A stretch of 64,000 bases of DNA, taken from positions 26,302-90,301 of the forward strand of contig JABDGF010000003.1 of the NCBI GenBank assembly GCA_013286165.1, read 5' to 3'. How positions within the stretch are numbered: position 1 is the first letter of the stretch; each line of letters opens with the position of its first letter. The stretch is from Acidobacteriota bacterium. GTDB lineage: Bacteria; Acidobacteriota; Terriglobia; Acidiferrales; UBA7541. The translations under genes and the position numbers were made by a program. This document shows positions 26,311 to 36,345 of the stretch, piece by piece. The notes under the pieces are model-generated. The model did not search any database. It was not told where the DNA came from and worked only from the letters and a program-made list of their open reading frames with translations.

Positions 26311-27162
26311 ATGAGTATCGAAAACGACGACGTGGTGATCGCTGAGAACCAGGGCACTCCTCGCTGGGTGGGCGTGGGAGTGGTAGCTCTGGCTGTGATT
26401 TCGCTCGCCGGGCTCGGCGTGGGCTGGTCGGCATCGACCCGCTCCAAGGAACTGGCGCAGACGGTTGCGTCGCAAAAAGATCAGCTATCGCACAACGAAG
26501 AAGTGCTCGGCCAGCGGCTCGCGAAGGCCGAAGACACCAACGCACAGCTCGAGGGCGAGCTCAGCGTAGTGACCGACAAGATGAAGCTCACCGAAGGCGA
26601 GCTCTCGAAGGCGCGCTCGCAGGCGAAGAAGATTAAGGAAGACGACGCGGCGCAGCTCGCGGACCTGCAGAACCAGACCAACGCGCAGCTCGCGACGAAG
26701 GCGAGCACGGATGACGTAAGCAAGCTCGGCACGGACGTCACCGGCGTGAAGACCGACCTCGACGCGACCAAGAACAATTTGCAGATGGCCCGCGGCGAAT
26801 TCGGCACGCTGATCGCGCGCAACCACGACGAAGTGGAAGAGCTTCGCCGGCTGGGTGAGCGCGACTACTACGAGTTCAACATCGAGAAGAAGAACTCGCG
26901 CGAGAAAGTGGGCAACCTGATGGTGGAGCTGCACAACACCAACTCGAAGAAGAGCCAGTACGCCGTGACGATCTTCGTGGACGATCAGCGCCACGAGAAG
27001 AAGAACATGACGGCGAACGAACCGCTGTACCTCTTCGAGAACGGCCAACATGCGCCGCTGGAGTTCGTGGTGAACTCGGTGGGCAAAGACAAAATCCAGG
27101 GCTACCTGAGCGTGCCGAAGGCCAACACGACGCACGCGCAGGCAGTGACCGGCGGCAACTAA
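26311..27162 (+). CDS. Membrane-anchored coiled-coil protein of unknown function
   Basis: A 283-residue protein from the ATG at 26311, with GGAGG at 26298-26302. A short N-terminus is followed by one transmembrane helix (about 19-41), a long coiled-coil rich in Ala, Glu, Lys and Gln (about 45-180), and a C-terminal beta-rich domain (about 185-270) with YEFNIEKKNSREKVGNLMVEL and FVVNSVGKDKIQGYLSVPK. The coiled-coil places the domain away from the membrane in the periplasm. No family recognised. Ends with a strong terminator, so monocistronic. Confidence 0.75.
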   Translation: MSIENDDVVIAENQGTPRWVGVGVVALAVISLAGLGVGWSASTRSKELAQTVASQKDQLSHNEEVLGQRLAKAEDTNAQLEGELSVVTDKMKLTEGELSKARSQAKKIKEDDAAQLADLQNQTNAQLATKASTDDVSKLGTDVTGVKTDLDATKNNLQMARGEFGTLIARNHDEVEELRRLGERDYYEFNIEKKNSREKVGNLMVELHNTNSKKSQYAVTIFVDDQRHEKKNMTANEPLYLFENGQHAPLEFVVNSVGKDKIQGYLSVPKANTTHAQAVTGGN

Positions 27163-27220
27163 GCCGGCGCTCGAAAAGCAAGCTTCATGCTTTGATTTGA
27201 TGGCGGGTGCAAAAAGAAAA

Positions 27221-27246
27221 GGGGCGTCGAAAGACGCCCCTTTTTT
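27221..27246 (+). terminator. Rho-independent terminator after the coiled-coil gene
   Basis: Perfect GGGGCGTC-GAAA-GACGCCCC hairpin followed by six T. It is preceded by an A-rich run, so it may also act on the minus strand for the small gene at 27323. Confidence 0.95.
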
Positions 27247-27322
27247 GTGCGTGCAGCACGATCCCGATTTTGCGCAGCTCGACGCGAGTAAGCAATAGCG
27301 AACGCGATGCGATGGTGGCGAA

Positions 27323-27493
27323 CTACGCGGTGCGCTTGGCGGCCTTCACCTTGCGGTGATGAAGCTCTTTCGCGAGCTTGGGCAGCTTATCGAACGCGAA
27401 CTTGCCGGCCTCGAATGCCTTCACTTTCGATTTTGCGGCCTTGCGGCGGCGGCGCTGGCGCTTCTGCGCCACGTAGCGCTTGTCATGAGCCAT
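27323..27493 (-). CDS. 56-residue highly basic protein
   Basis: Starts at the ATG at 27493, with GGAGG five bases upstream (minus strand), an unusually good site for a tiny gene. The sequence MAHDKRYVAQ is followed by KRQRRRRKAAKSK and a second basic patch near the end; Lys and Arg make up about 40 percent. No signal peptide or cysteines. The composition suggests RNA or ribosome binding (like small ribosomal-associated proteins), but no family is recognised. It shares the bidirectional terminator region at 27221. Confidence 0.65.
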   Translation of the reverse strand: MAHDKRYVAQKRQRRRRKAAKSKVKAFEAGKFAFDKLPKLAKELHHRKVKAAKRTA

Positions 27494-27596
27494 GAATTCC
27501 TCCAATAAAATGCGACTCTCAATTGTAGCGGACCAGGAAAAGGATGCAAGGCTCGGCGCTGATTTTCGAGGGGAGTTCAGCTAGCATGGTGACGCT

Positions 27597-28772
27597 ATGA
27601 CGGCCACGGCGATTTACGCGACAAAGATTATTGCGCCCCAGGAAGAGTTTACAGATTGCGTGATGACGATCGTGGACGGCCGGATCACCTACATCGGCCC
27701 GCGCGACGAAGCGCACATCCCGCCGGGAGCGGCGGACTACGTAGCGTCTAACCTGACGGTAGTTCCCGGATTTGTGGACGTGCATATTCACGGCGCGGGC
27801 GGGCGCGACGTGATGGAAGCGACGCCCGAAGCGCTGGACAAGATCACGGCGACGGTGGCGCGATTTGGTACGACGTCCATGGTAGCGACCACGGTGACGG
27901 CTCCGGTGGACGCGACGTGCCGCAGCCTGGAAGGCATCGCGAAATATATTCGCGCGCAGAAGCCGGCGGCAGAGCGCACGCGCTTCGGCGCGGAAATTCT
28001 GGGCATTCACCTGGAAGGGCCTTTCATCGCGCACGCGCGCCGCGGGGTGCATCCGACGCAGTCGATCGCGCCGCCGTCGATCCCTGTATTCAAGCAACTA
28101 TTCGCAGCGGCAGACGGCCTGGTGAAAATGATTACGATCGCTCCGGAAATTCCGGGCGCGATCGATTTGATTCATGCGGCGACAGCGGAGGGTGTGGTGG
28201 TCGGCATCGGCCACACCAACGCAACGTACGAACAGGCGCGCGCGGCAATCGATGCGGGCGCGCGGCACGGCGTGCATGTTTACAACGCGATGCGCCCGTT
28301 CACGCACAGGGATCCGGGCGTGATTGCCGCGATTCTAACGGATACGGATGTGACCGCTGAAGTGATTGCGGACAATGTGCATGTGGCGGGGCCGGCGATG
28401 CAGGTGCTGCTCGGGACCAAGGGATTCGACACCGTGATCGCGATCAGCGACGGAATTTCCGCCACGGGAATGCCGGACGGCAAATACCGGCTTGGAGAAA
28501 TTGAAGTGGATGTTTCGAAGGGCGTGGCGCGCAACGCTGAAGGCAATCTGGCGGGCAGCACGCTCACGCTCGATCGCGCAATACGCAATTTGGTGAACCT
28601 CGGCGTGCCGTTTGCGGATGCGGTGCGGATGGCGACGATTCTTCCCGCGCGGCGGCTCGGCGTCGCGGGCAAAAAGGGGATTCTCGCGGTGGGCGCGGAC
28701 GCGGACATCGTGGTGCTCACGCCTGAGATGCGGCTTGCGGGCGTGATGACCTGCGGCGTCGGTCTCAGCTAG
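27597..28772 (+). CDS. nagA: N-acetylglucosamine-6-phosphate deacetylase
   Basis: Removes acetate from GlcNAc-6-phosphate in amino-sugar and peptidoglycan recycling. A 391-residue amidohydrolase: DVHIHGAGG (His63, His65), HLEGPFI with metal ligand Glu140, GHTNATYEQ (His206), HVYNAM (His227) and catalytic ISDGISATG (Asp285). The first His of HxH is partly lost in some NagA enzymes; it is present here. The ATG at 27597 has no strong ribosome site. No nagB or transporter is adjacent. Confidence 0.93.
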   Translation: MTATAIYATKIIAPQEEFTDCVMTIVDGRITYIGPRDEAHIPPGAADYVASNLTVVPGFVDVHIHGAGGRDVMEATPEALDKITATVARFGTTSMVATTVTAPVDATCRSLEGIAKYIRAQKPAAERTRFGAEILGIHLEGPFIAHARRGVHPTQSIAPPSIPVFKQLFAAADGLVKMITIAPEIPGAIDLIHAATAEGVVVGIGHTNATYEQARAAIDAGARHGVHVYNAMRPFTHRDPGVIAAILTDTDVTAEVIADNVHVAGPAMQVLLGTKGFDTVIAISDGISATGMPDGKYRLGEIEVDVSKGVARNAEGNLAGSTLTLDRAIRNLVNLGVPFADAVRMATILPARRLGVAGKKGILAVGADADIVVLTPEMRLAGVMTCGVGLS

Positions 28773-28845
28773 ACACACCAACTCCTCTAGGAATTACAGG
28801 GAAACGCGAGAAGCAAGTGCCGCGCTAAAGGCCGCGGCGCTACAT

Positions 28846-29139
28846 TTACTTCTTAAGGAAATTCGAGATCGGGCAGTTGTGCGCGACGTTGAGCGGGATA
28901 TTCAATTCCGAGGAAAGTTTGCAGGGATCAAACGGGCTAAGCGAGAAATAACGGCCGTCTGTGGTGCCGATCGTGGGCACCTTTCGTTTGCCGTTGTTGA
29001 CCTTCATCACCAGCGCCGCAGCATCCGGATCGTCGTCAATATTCACTTCACGAAACGACACGCCGCGCTCGCGGAGAAAGTTTTTCGCGCGCCGGCAATC
29101 GCCGCACCAGCATGTGGAATAAATGACTACGTCGCTCAT
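28846..29139 (-). CDS. Glutaredoxin-like protein
   Basis: A 97-residue protein with a thioredoxin fold. N-terminal strand VVIYSTCWCGDCRRAK has Cys10, Cys12 and Cys15, giving a CGDC redox pair preceded by an additional cysteine. KVPTIGTTDGRYF supplies the cis-Pro (VPT) typical of glutaredoxins. Probably reduces disulfides in the cytoplasm. The C-terminal tail has another Cys pair (FDPCKL, HNCPIS) that could be redox-active or bind a metal. It precedes the ATP synthase genes by position only. Confidence 0.85.
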   Translation of the reverse strand: MSDVVIYSTCWCGDCRRAKNFLRERGVSFREVNIDDDPDAAALVMKVNNGKRKVPTIGTTDGRYFSLSPFDPCKLSSELNIPLNVAHNCPISNFLKK

Positions 29140-29225
29140 TGGGCCGTGTTTCTCACTATAACCAATTGGATGCGGCAGAGCGTAAGCGGTTTCGGCCGTG
29201 TGTTGAAGGAAACAATGGGGTTAGC

Positions 29226-29675
29226 TCAACGGGTGGGCTGTAATTCACGAGCCGGGCTGCCGGTCTTCTCAGCCGCCTGGACGCGCACCGTAGCGCGCGC
29301 GATGGCGGCATTGGCGCGTTCCCAGTCTTCTTCGCTGGCGCCTGCGCCGGGCAATTCGTGCTGCGCCTTTTCGAGCTCCGCGCGCGCTTTCGACGCGTCA
29401 ATGTCTTCCACTTTTTCCGATTCGTCGGCGAGCACAATCACGCGATTCGGCAGCACTTCGGCGAAACCATCGATCACGACCATCGAGCGCGTCTCGCCGC
29501 CCTTACTGAACGTCAGGATGCCGGCGCCCAGTTCGGTGAGCAGCGGCGCGTGGCCGGGCAGGATGCCGAGGTAGCCATCCTTGCCGGGCAGTTCGACGGA
29601 CTGCACATCCTCGCTGAGGATGTGTTTTGCCGGCGTCACCACCTGCAGCTCGATTTTTTCCGGTATCGTGGCCAT
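29226..29675 (-). CDS. atpC: F1Fo-ATP synthase epsilon subunit
   Basis: Rotor stalk subunit that couples and inhibits F1. The N-terminal beta-barrel (about 5-90) has VVTPAKHILSEDVQSVELPG and GYLGILPGHAPLL, followed by a helical hairpin region (ADESEKVEDIDASKARAELEKAQ). The 149-residue length is slightly longer than usual, with a charged C-terminal tail. Last gene of the atp operon, 30 bases after atpD. Confidence 0.94.
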   Translation of the reverse strand: MATIPEKIELQVVTPAKHILSEDVQSVELPGKDGYLGILPGHAPLLTELGAGILTFSKGGETRSMVVIDGFAEVLPNRVIVLADESEKVEDIDASKARAELEKAQHELPGAGASEEDWERANAAIARATVRVQAAEKTGSPARELQPTR

Positions 29676-29705
29676 GGTTAGAGATTCCGCGCGCGCGTGG
29701 CGAGA

Positions 29706-31199
<1,494 letters not shown>

Positions 31200-32141
31200 C
31201 TAGGACGTAGCCGACGACGCGCCGCTGACAATTTCAATAATTTCGGTGGTAATCGCCGCCTGGCGAATTTTGTTCATCTGCAGCGTGAGCTTCCGGATCA
31301 AATCCGAAGCGTTGCGCGTAGCGGAATCCATGGCCGTCATGCGGGCGGCATGTTCAGCCGCGGCCGATTCGAGCAACACGCGGAAAATTTCGGATTCCAG
31401 GTAGCGCGGCAGAAGGCCCGCGAAAATCTGTTCAACCGGCTGCTCGTAGATGTAGTCGATCAGGCGCGTTTTCCCTTCCGCTGCGGCTTCCGTCGGAAGA
31501 TCTTTTGCCTGGTCGGCCGGTTCGTCGGTGAGTTGCGCTTCGCCTTCGGGCGATTGCTTAACCACCGCCGGATCGATCGGCAGCAGCTTCGCGGCGCGGA
31601 GGTTCTGCACCATCACGTTCTTGAATTCGTTGTACACCGCGTACACCGCGTCTACTTCGCCGGAGATGTAGAGGTCGGCGACGCGCTTCGCGATTTCGCG
31701 CGCTTTCTCGATGTTCACCGAAGCCGAAACGTCGATGTATTCAGCCAGCGGATTTACGCCGCGCTTCTTGAAATAATCGCGGCCCTTTCGCCCCACGGTG
31801 ATCATTTCAATCTTTTCTACGTGGTGCGCGCGAATGAATTCAGTCGCGTGGCGCAGCACGTTCGTATTAAACGCGCCGGCCAGCGACCGGTCGCCCGTGA
31901 CAAGCAATACCAGAATCTTCTTTTCTTCCCGGCGCTCGAGCAACGGATTCGCGGGAGCTTCCATGCGCGCCGCGGCGGAACGCAGCACGCGCAGAATCTC
32001 CTTCGCGTACGGCCGCGCGGCAAACACGCCCTCTTGCGCGCGACGCAGCTTCGCCGCGGCCACAAACTTCATGGCGCGCGTGATCTGCTGCGTGCTCTTC
32101 ACAGAGCGGATTCTTCGCCGGTAATCGAGAAGTGTAGGCAT
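31200..32141 (-). CDS. atpG: F1Fo-ATP synthase gamma subunit
   Basis: Central rotor shaft. The N-terminal helix LLDYRRRIRSVKSTQQITRAMKFVAA and the C-terminal ATRNASDLIRKLTLQMNKIRQAAITTEI are conserved. A charged insertion of about 30 residues (near 195-225, SPEGEAQLTDEPADQ region) extends the globular domain compared with E. coli. It lies 12 bases after atpA. Confidence 0.96.
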   Translation of the reverse strand: MPTLLDYRRRIRSVKSTQQITRAMKFVAAAKLRRAQEGVFAARPYAKEILRVLRSAAARMEAPANPLLERREEKKILVLLVTGDRSLAGAFNTNVLRHATEFIRAHHVEKIEMITVGRKGRDYFKKRGVNPLAEYIDVSASVNIEKAREIAKRVADLYISGEVDAVYAVYNEFKNVMVQNLRAAKLLPIDPAVVKQSPEGEAQLTDEPADQAKDLPTEAAAEGKTRLIDYIYEQPVEQIFAGLLPRYLESEIFRVLLESAAAEHAARMTAMDSATRNASDLIRKLTLQMNKIRQAAITTEIIEIVSGASSATS

Positions 32142-32153
32142 CGAATTCCGTTT

Positions 32154-33761
32154 TTAGTGGGCAGCCGCCGGTACCGGGGCTGGCGGCGGAGGCGTTGCAG
32201 CGGCAGCCTTATCGACAGCCGGAGTACTCGCCTTCGCGCTCTCAAGACCCGCCTTGAAGCGGCCGAGGAAATCGTCGAGCGCCTTCTTCGCTTCGGCCTT
32301 CACCGCGTCGTCAAACTGCTTCTTCTCGCGCAGCATCTTGAGCAAGCCGCCGTAGTTGGTCTCAACGAACGGGTACAACTCGCCTTCGAAGCGGCGGCAC
32401 TCGCTCACCGGCAGCTCGTCGAGATACTTGTTCGAGCCGGCCCAGATGATCAGCGCTTCCTTTTCAACCGACAGCGGCTGATATTGATCCTGCTTCAGAA
32501 TTTCCGTGAGGCGCGCGCCGCGGGCCAGCTGATTCTGCGTGGATTTATCGAGCTGATCGGTACCGAACTGCGCGAACGCCGCGAGGTCGCGGTATTGCGC
32601 AAGGTCAAGACGCAGCGTGCCGGAAACCTGGCGCATCGCCTTGATCTGCGCGTTGCCGCCGACGCGGCTCACCGAAAGACCTACGTTCACCGCGGGACGG
32701 AAGCCGCTGTTGAAAAGGTCGGCTTCCAAAAAGATCTGACCGTCCGTGATCGAAATCACGTTCGTCGGAATGTACGCGGAAATGTCGCCCGCCTGCGTTT
32801 CGATCACAGGCAGAGCCGTCAAAGAACCCGCGCCGAGCTCGTCGTTGAGTTTCGCCGCGCGCTCCAACAGACGCGAGTGAAGGAAGAACACGTCGCCCGG
32901 AAACGCTTCACGGCCGGGAGGACGGCGCAGCAGCAACGAAATTTCGCGGTACGCCTGCGCGTGCTTCGAAAGGTCGTCATACGCGCAAAGAGCGTGGCGC
33001 TTGGTATCGCGGAAGTATTCTCCGATCGCGCAAGCCGCAAAAGGCGCGATGTACTGCATGGAGGCCGCTTCGGAAGCCGTGGCAGCGACGATGATGGTGT
33101 GCTCCATCGCGCCGGCTTCTGTGAGCGTCTTCACCACCTGCGCGATCGTCGAACGCTTCTGGCCGATCGCGCAGTAAATGCAAATCATGTCGCCGCCACG
33201 CTGATTCAGGATCGTATCCAGAATCACGGCGGTCTTTCCGGTCTGGCGGTCGCCGATGATCAATTCGCGCTGTCCGCGGCCGATGGGAATCATCGCGTCG
33301 ATCGACTTGATACCGGTCTGCATCGGTTCGCGCACCGGCTGGCGATCCACAACGCCCGGCGCGATCTTTTCCACGGGATAGCGGTCTTTCGTCGCGATCG
33401 GCCCCTTGCCGTCGATCGGCTGTCCGAGCGCATTTACCACGCGCCCGATCATCGCGTCGCCCACGGGCACGGACATAATGTTGTTCGTGCGCTTCACCGT
33501 GTCGCCTTCGCGAATTTCTTCGTACGCGCCCAGCAGCACGACGCCGACCTGGTCTTCTTCTAGGTTCAGCGCGATACCGTACACGTCGCCCGGAAACGCG
33601 ATCATTTCGCCGGCCATACACTTATCCAGGCCGTGGATGCGCGCGATGCCGTCGCCCACCGAGATCACGGTGCCGACTTCCTCGACCGCCAGCTTCTGCT
33701 GGTAGCCTTCGATCTGCTCGCGCAGAATCTTTGTGACTTCATCCGCCTTAATATTCGCCAT
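32154..33761 (-). CDS. atpA: F1Fo-ATP synthase alpha subunit
   Basis: Non-catalytic nucleotide-binding subunit of F1. Walker A GDRQTGKT (170-177); the N-terminal beta-barrel starts [14 protein letters not shown]. The arginine finger region sits in [13 protein letters not shown]. The last 30 residues are Ala/Pro-rich. It follows atpH by 25 bases. Confidence 0.98.
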   Translation of the reverse strand: MANIKADEVTKILREQIEGYQQKLAVEEVGTVISVGDGIARIHGLDKCMAGEMIAFPGDVYGIALNLEEDQVGVVLLGAYEEIREGDTVKRTNNIMSVPVGDAMIGRVVNALGQPIDGKGPIATKDRYPVEKIAPGVVDRQPVREPMQTGIKSIDAMIPIGRGQRELIIGDRQTGKTAVILDTILNQRGGDMICIYCAIGQKRSTIAQVVKTLTEAGAMEHTIIVAATASEAASMQYIAPFAACAIGEYFRDTKRHALCAYDDLSKHAQAYREISLLLRRPPGREAFPGDVFFLHSRLLERAAKLNDELGAGSLTALPVIETQAGDISAYIPTNVISITDGQIFLEADLFNSGFRPAVNVGLSVSRVGGNAQIKAMRQVSGTLRLDLAQYRDLAAFAQFGTDQLDKSTQNQLARGARLTEILKQDQYQPLSVEKEALIIWAGSNKYLDELPVSECRRFEGELYPFVETNYGGLLKMLREKKQFDDAVKAEAKKALDDFLGRFKAGLESAKASTPAVDKAAAATPPPPAPVPAAAH

Positions 33762-33786
33762 TCACTGCTCCTCTAAACTTGCGGAA

Positions 33787-34323
33787 CTATTCCGAACCCA
33801 GCTGTTCGCGCAGCCGGTTCAATTGCTCGCGCACCGAGCCGTCGTAAATCGTCGAACCTACTCGCACCACCGCGCCGCCCACGAGGGCCGCGTCCTGCGA
33901 AAACCGCGCATCAATCTTCTTGCCGGTGCGCTTTTCGAGCACTGCGACGAGTTGTTTCTTGTCCGCGTCGCTCAGCGGGTGCGCCGATGTCACTTCCGCA
34001 TCCGCGATTCCCAACCGGTCATTTAGCTCCGTGCGAAACGCCGGAATGATTTCCTGCAGCAAGTGCAGCCGGCCGTGATCGACTACCACGTAGATAAAAT
34101 TGCGAACCGCTTCGTTCAACCCCATCTTGGCGCACAACTCGGCGATCACGCGGTGCTTCGTTTCGTTGTCCACCACTGGGCTATCGAGCGCCTCGCGCAA
34201 TTCCGGCGATTGGTTGAACAAATCGACGAACGCACTCAGGTCGTTGCGAATCGCATCGCCGGCGCGGCGTTCGACGGCAACGTCGGCTAGAGCGGCGGCG
34301 TAGCGATCGGTGAGCGCGCTCAA
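33787..34323 (-). CDS. atpH: F1Fo-ATP synthase delta subunit
   Basis: Stator subunit linking the b dimer to the top of F1. A 178-residue helical protein: RYAAALADVAVER start, SPVVDNETK region and C-terminal DARFSQDAALVGGAVVRVGSTIYDGSVREQLNRL, as in family members. Its ATG overlaps the atpF stop (ATGA). Confidence 0.93.
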   Translation of the reverse strand: MSALTDRYAAALADVAVERRAGDAIRNDLSAFVDLFNQSPELREALDSPVVDNETKHRVIAELCAKMGLNEAVRNFIYVVVDHGRLHLLQEIIPAFRTELNDRLGIADAEVTSAHPLSDADKKQLVAVLEKRTGKKIDARFSQDAALVGGAVVRVGSTIYDGSVREQLNRLREQLGSE

Positions 34324-34898
34324 TTGACGCTCCTCTCAAGGTTCGTCACGAATGTGCGGACCAGGTTCGCGTCGGTCTGCGCATTGATTTGCTGCTTCAG
34401 CAGCGCTTCGGCCTGCGCCACGGCTTTATCGGCGGTCGCAGCCTTCAAAGCTTGTTGCGCCGCGCGAATGGCAGCGGCGATCTCGGCCTTGGCCTGCGCT
34501 TCGATTTTCTGCGCGTCGGCCTTTGCCGCTTCGCGGAGCCGCGCTGCTTCGGCGGCGGCTTCCTGCTTGCCCTTCTCGCGGAGCTGCTGAATTTCGGTCT
34601 CGAGTCCCGCGAGCCGCGCCTTGATTTCCTGGCGCTGCTTCTCGGCTGCGTCACGCGCGCGCGTACCTTCTTCAATTTTTTGCGAGATATCGTCAGCGTG
34701 CTTGCGGAAGTGCGGCGCAGCTTTCGAGAATGCCCAGAAGATCAGCGCGATCACGAACACCGAGTTCACGATCTTGAAGATCGTGCCGGCGGGAGTGCTC
34801 ACCGGCCCCTCTTCTTGCGCGAAAACGGGTGTCGCCGCAAAGAGCAGCGCCATCGTGAAGACAAAAATCGAGCTGGCGATTATGCGGAGCGGTCGCAT
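34320..34898 (-). CDS. atpF: F1Fo-ATP synthase b subunit with N-terminal signal-like segment
   Basis: Peripheral stalk subunit. It has an unusual N-terminus: a signal-peptide-like segment (MRPLRIIASSIFVFT...PVFAQE, about 1-28) precedes the real membrane anchor (about 40-62, FKIVNSVFVIALIFWAFS). The rest is a long amphipathic coiled-coil helix. Cleavage would leave an N-out anchor, as required for b subunits. Overlaps the b'-subunit gene by one base. See the neighbouring b'-type gene. Confidence 0.9.
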   Translation of the reverse strand: MRPLRIIASSIFVFTMALLFAATPVFAQEEGPVSTPAGTIFKIVNSVFVIALIFWAFSKAAPHFRKHADDISQKIEEGTRARDAAEKQRQEIKARLAGLETEIQQLREKGKQEAAAEAARLREAAKADAQKIEAQAKAEIAAAIRAAQQALKAATADKAVAQAEALLKQQINAQTDANLVRTFVTNLERSVN

Positions 34899-35347
34899 TA
34901 CTGGCGGGTTCCTCCGCTCAGAATGGTGCGCGCGATTTCTCCGGCCAGCGCAGGTGTAAGCGCTTCGGCATCGGCAGCAGCGGCGTTGCGTTCGTCTTCG
35001 ACTTTCTGTTTCGCGGCGGCGATGTCTTCCTGCGCGCGCGAGCGCATCGCTTTCAGCAGCTTGGCGCGCTCGTCGAGCACCACCTGGCGCGACGCTTCCT
35101 GCTCCTGATAGATGTGCGCCTTGGCGCGGTTCAATTCGTCGTTGTAATGCTGCAGATCCTGCTTGGCTGCCGTTTCCACGGCAGCGGCGTCGGCGCGCGC
35201 TCCTTCGATCTTCGCACTTCGCTCAGCCATCGCCTTTTGGATCGGCCCGAAAAACGCCCAACGCATGAACAAATAGAAGAAAAAGAAAATGACCACGGTA
35301 GGCAGAGCTTGGAGGAAGAAGTTTTCGATCTGGTGGAGGATTTCCAT
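34898..35347 (-). CDS. F1Fo-ATP synthase second b-type (b') subunit
   Basis: A 149-residue protein with one N-terminal transmembrane segment (about 12-34, LPTVVIFFFFYLFMRW) and a long coiled-coil. Together with atpF it would form a b/b' heterodimeric stalk, as in phototrophs and many acidobacteria. First gene of the operon, with the promoter about 115 bases upstream. The membrane a and c subunit genes do not precede it and must be elsewhere. Confidence 0.88.
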   Translation of the reverse strand: MEILHQIENFFLQALPTVVIFFFFYLFMRWAFFGPIQKAMAERSAKIEGARADAAAVETAAKQDLQHYNDELNRAKAHIYQEQEASRQVVLDERAKLLKAMRSRAQEDIAAAKQKVEDERNAAAADAEALTPALAGEIARTILSGGTRQ

Positions 35348-35461
35348 TTTTTTACAAAGTGGTGCGACTGCGGCTGCCCCGACTCTCTCTAAATTGTAAT
35401 CTGGTTTCAGGCGTGCTGCCGGCTCACCAGAGCTAGCTTCCAGGACGTAACAAGGAAAACG

Positions 35462-35490
35462 ATTATGTCATTCATGCCGCTTGGCGTCAA
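35462..35490 (-). promoter_or_regulatory. Sigma70-type promoter of the ATP synthase operon
   Basis: Minus strand TTGACG (35485-35490) and CATAAT (35462-35467) with a 17-base spacer. The leader of about 110 bases runs to the ATG at 35347. Confidence 0.7.
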
Positions 35491-35499
35491 CCAGTTACG

Positions 35500-35538
35500 G
35501 GACGGTGCGATCGCTAAATTTCGCGGATCGCACCGTCC
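35500..35538. repeat. Perfect 13-bp inverted repeat beside the atp promoter
   Basis: GGACGGTGCGATC (35500-35512) and GATCGCACCGTCC (35526-35538) with a 13-base A/T-rich loop. It ends ten bases upstream of the -35 box. There is no T-run on either side, so an operator or a processed glcG terminator are the options. Confidence 0.7.
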
Positions 35539-35625
35539 AAAGTGGTTTTCGAGGCGTTTCCCGGTAGTTTCAAATCGGGAAACGCTCTTCCCCGCCCTCT
35601 GGCACCGAGGACCTGCGTTGTGAGG

Positions 35626-36033
35626 CTACTTTCCGAGCGCGTCTGCGCCGGCTTGGGCCACGATGTGATCGTTCTCCACCGTGCTGCCACTCACGCCGAT
35701 CGCACCGACCACTTCACCGCTCGCGTTCTTCAGCACCACGCCGCCCGGAAACGTAATCAAGCCGCCGTTGCTGTGCTCGATGTTGTATAGCGGCCCGCCC
35801 GGCTGAGAGAGCTTGCCGATTTCGCCGGTGTTGAAATTGAAGTAGCGCGCCGTCTTCGCCTTCTTGATGGAAATGTCGATGCTGCCGAGCCACGCATCGT
35901 CCTGGCGCACGAACGCTTTCAGGTTCGCGCCTGCGTCCACCACCGCGATGTCCATCTTCGTGCCGATCTCGGTCGATTTCTTCTTCGCCGCCGCTACGAT
36001 CTTCTCCGCCTGCTCGAGCGTCAAATCCGCCAT
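35626..36033 (-). CDS. GlcG/HbpS family protein (DUF336)
   Basis: A 135-residue protein. Conserved family features are [49 protein letters not shown] and GAIGVSGST. Homologues bind haem (HbpS) or cobalamin, or accompany glycolate utilisation; the role here is unknown. A GGAGG-type site precedes the ATG. Confidence 0.9.
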   Translation of the reverse strand: MADLTLEQAEKIVAAAKKKSTEIGTKMDIAVVDAGANLKAFVRQDDAWLGSIDISIKKAKTARYFNFNTGEIGKLSQPGGPLYNIEHSNGGLITFPGGVVLKNASGEVVGAIGVSGSTVENDHIVAQAGADALGK

Positions 36034-36345
36034 TGAATCCTCCGTGTAGTCGAAACGCTGCGTTCCCGCATTTCGTTTTTGTATTCGGGCTCGTCATTTT
36101 ACGGGAGCGCGCGCGAATCGCCAACCACGCCGTGAAATCGAGCCGTGGCCGTCCACTTTGGCTTATGCCGCGCCAGACACATCACACGATGCGCGCTAGC
36201 CCTGGGTCGCTGCGTTTGTATAGAATCGCGGTTTGCGATGGGGCGGCTAGAAACTTCAGTCGCGCCTCCGAGCTGCGGTGGAACGCATCGGACGTTTCGA
36301 GCCCAGCGCACACCCGTCCACGTTCAAAGGCCAAGGAGCCATAAC

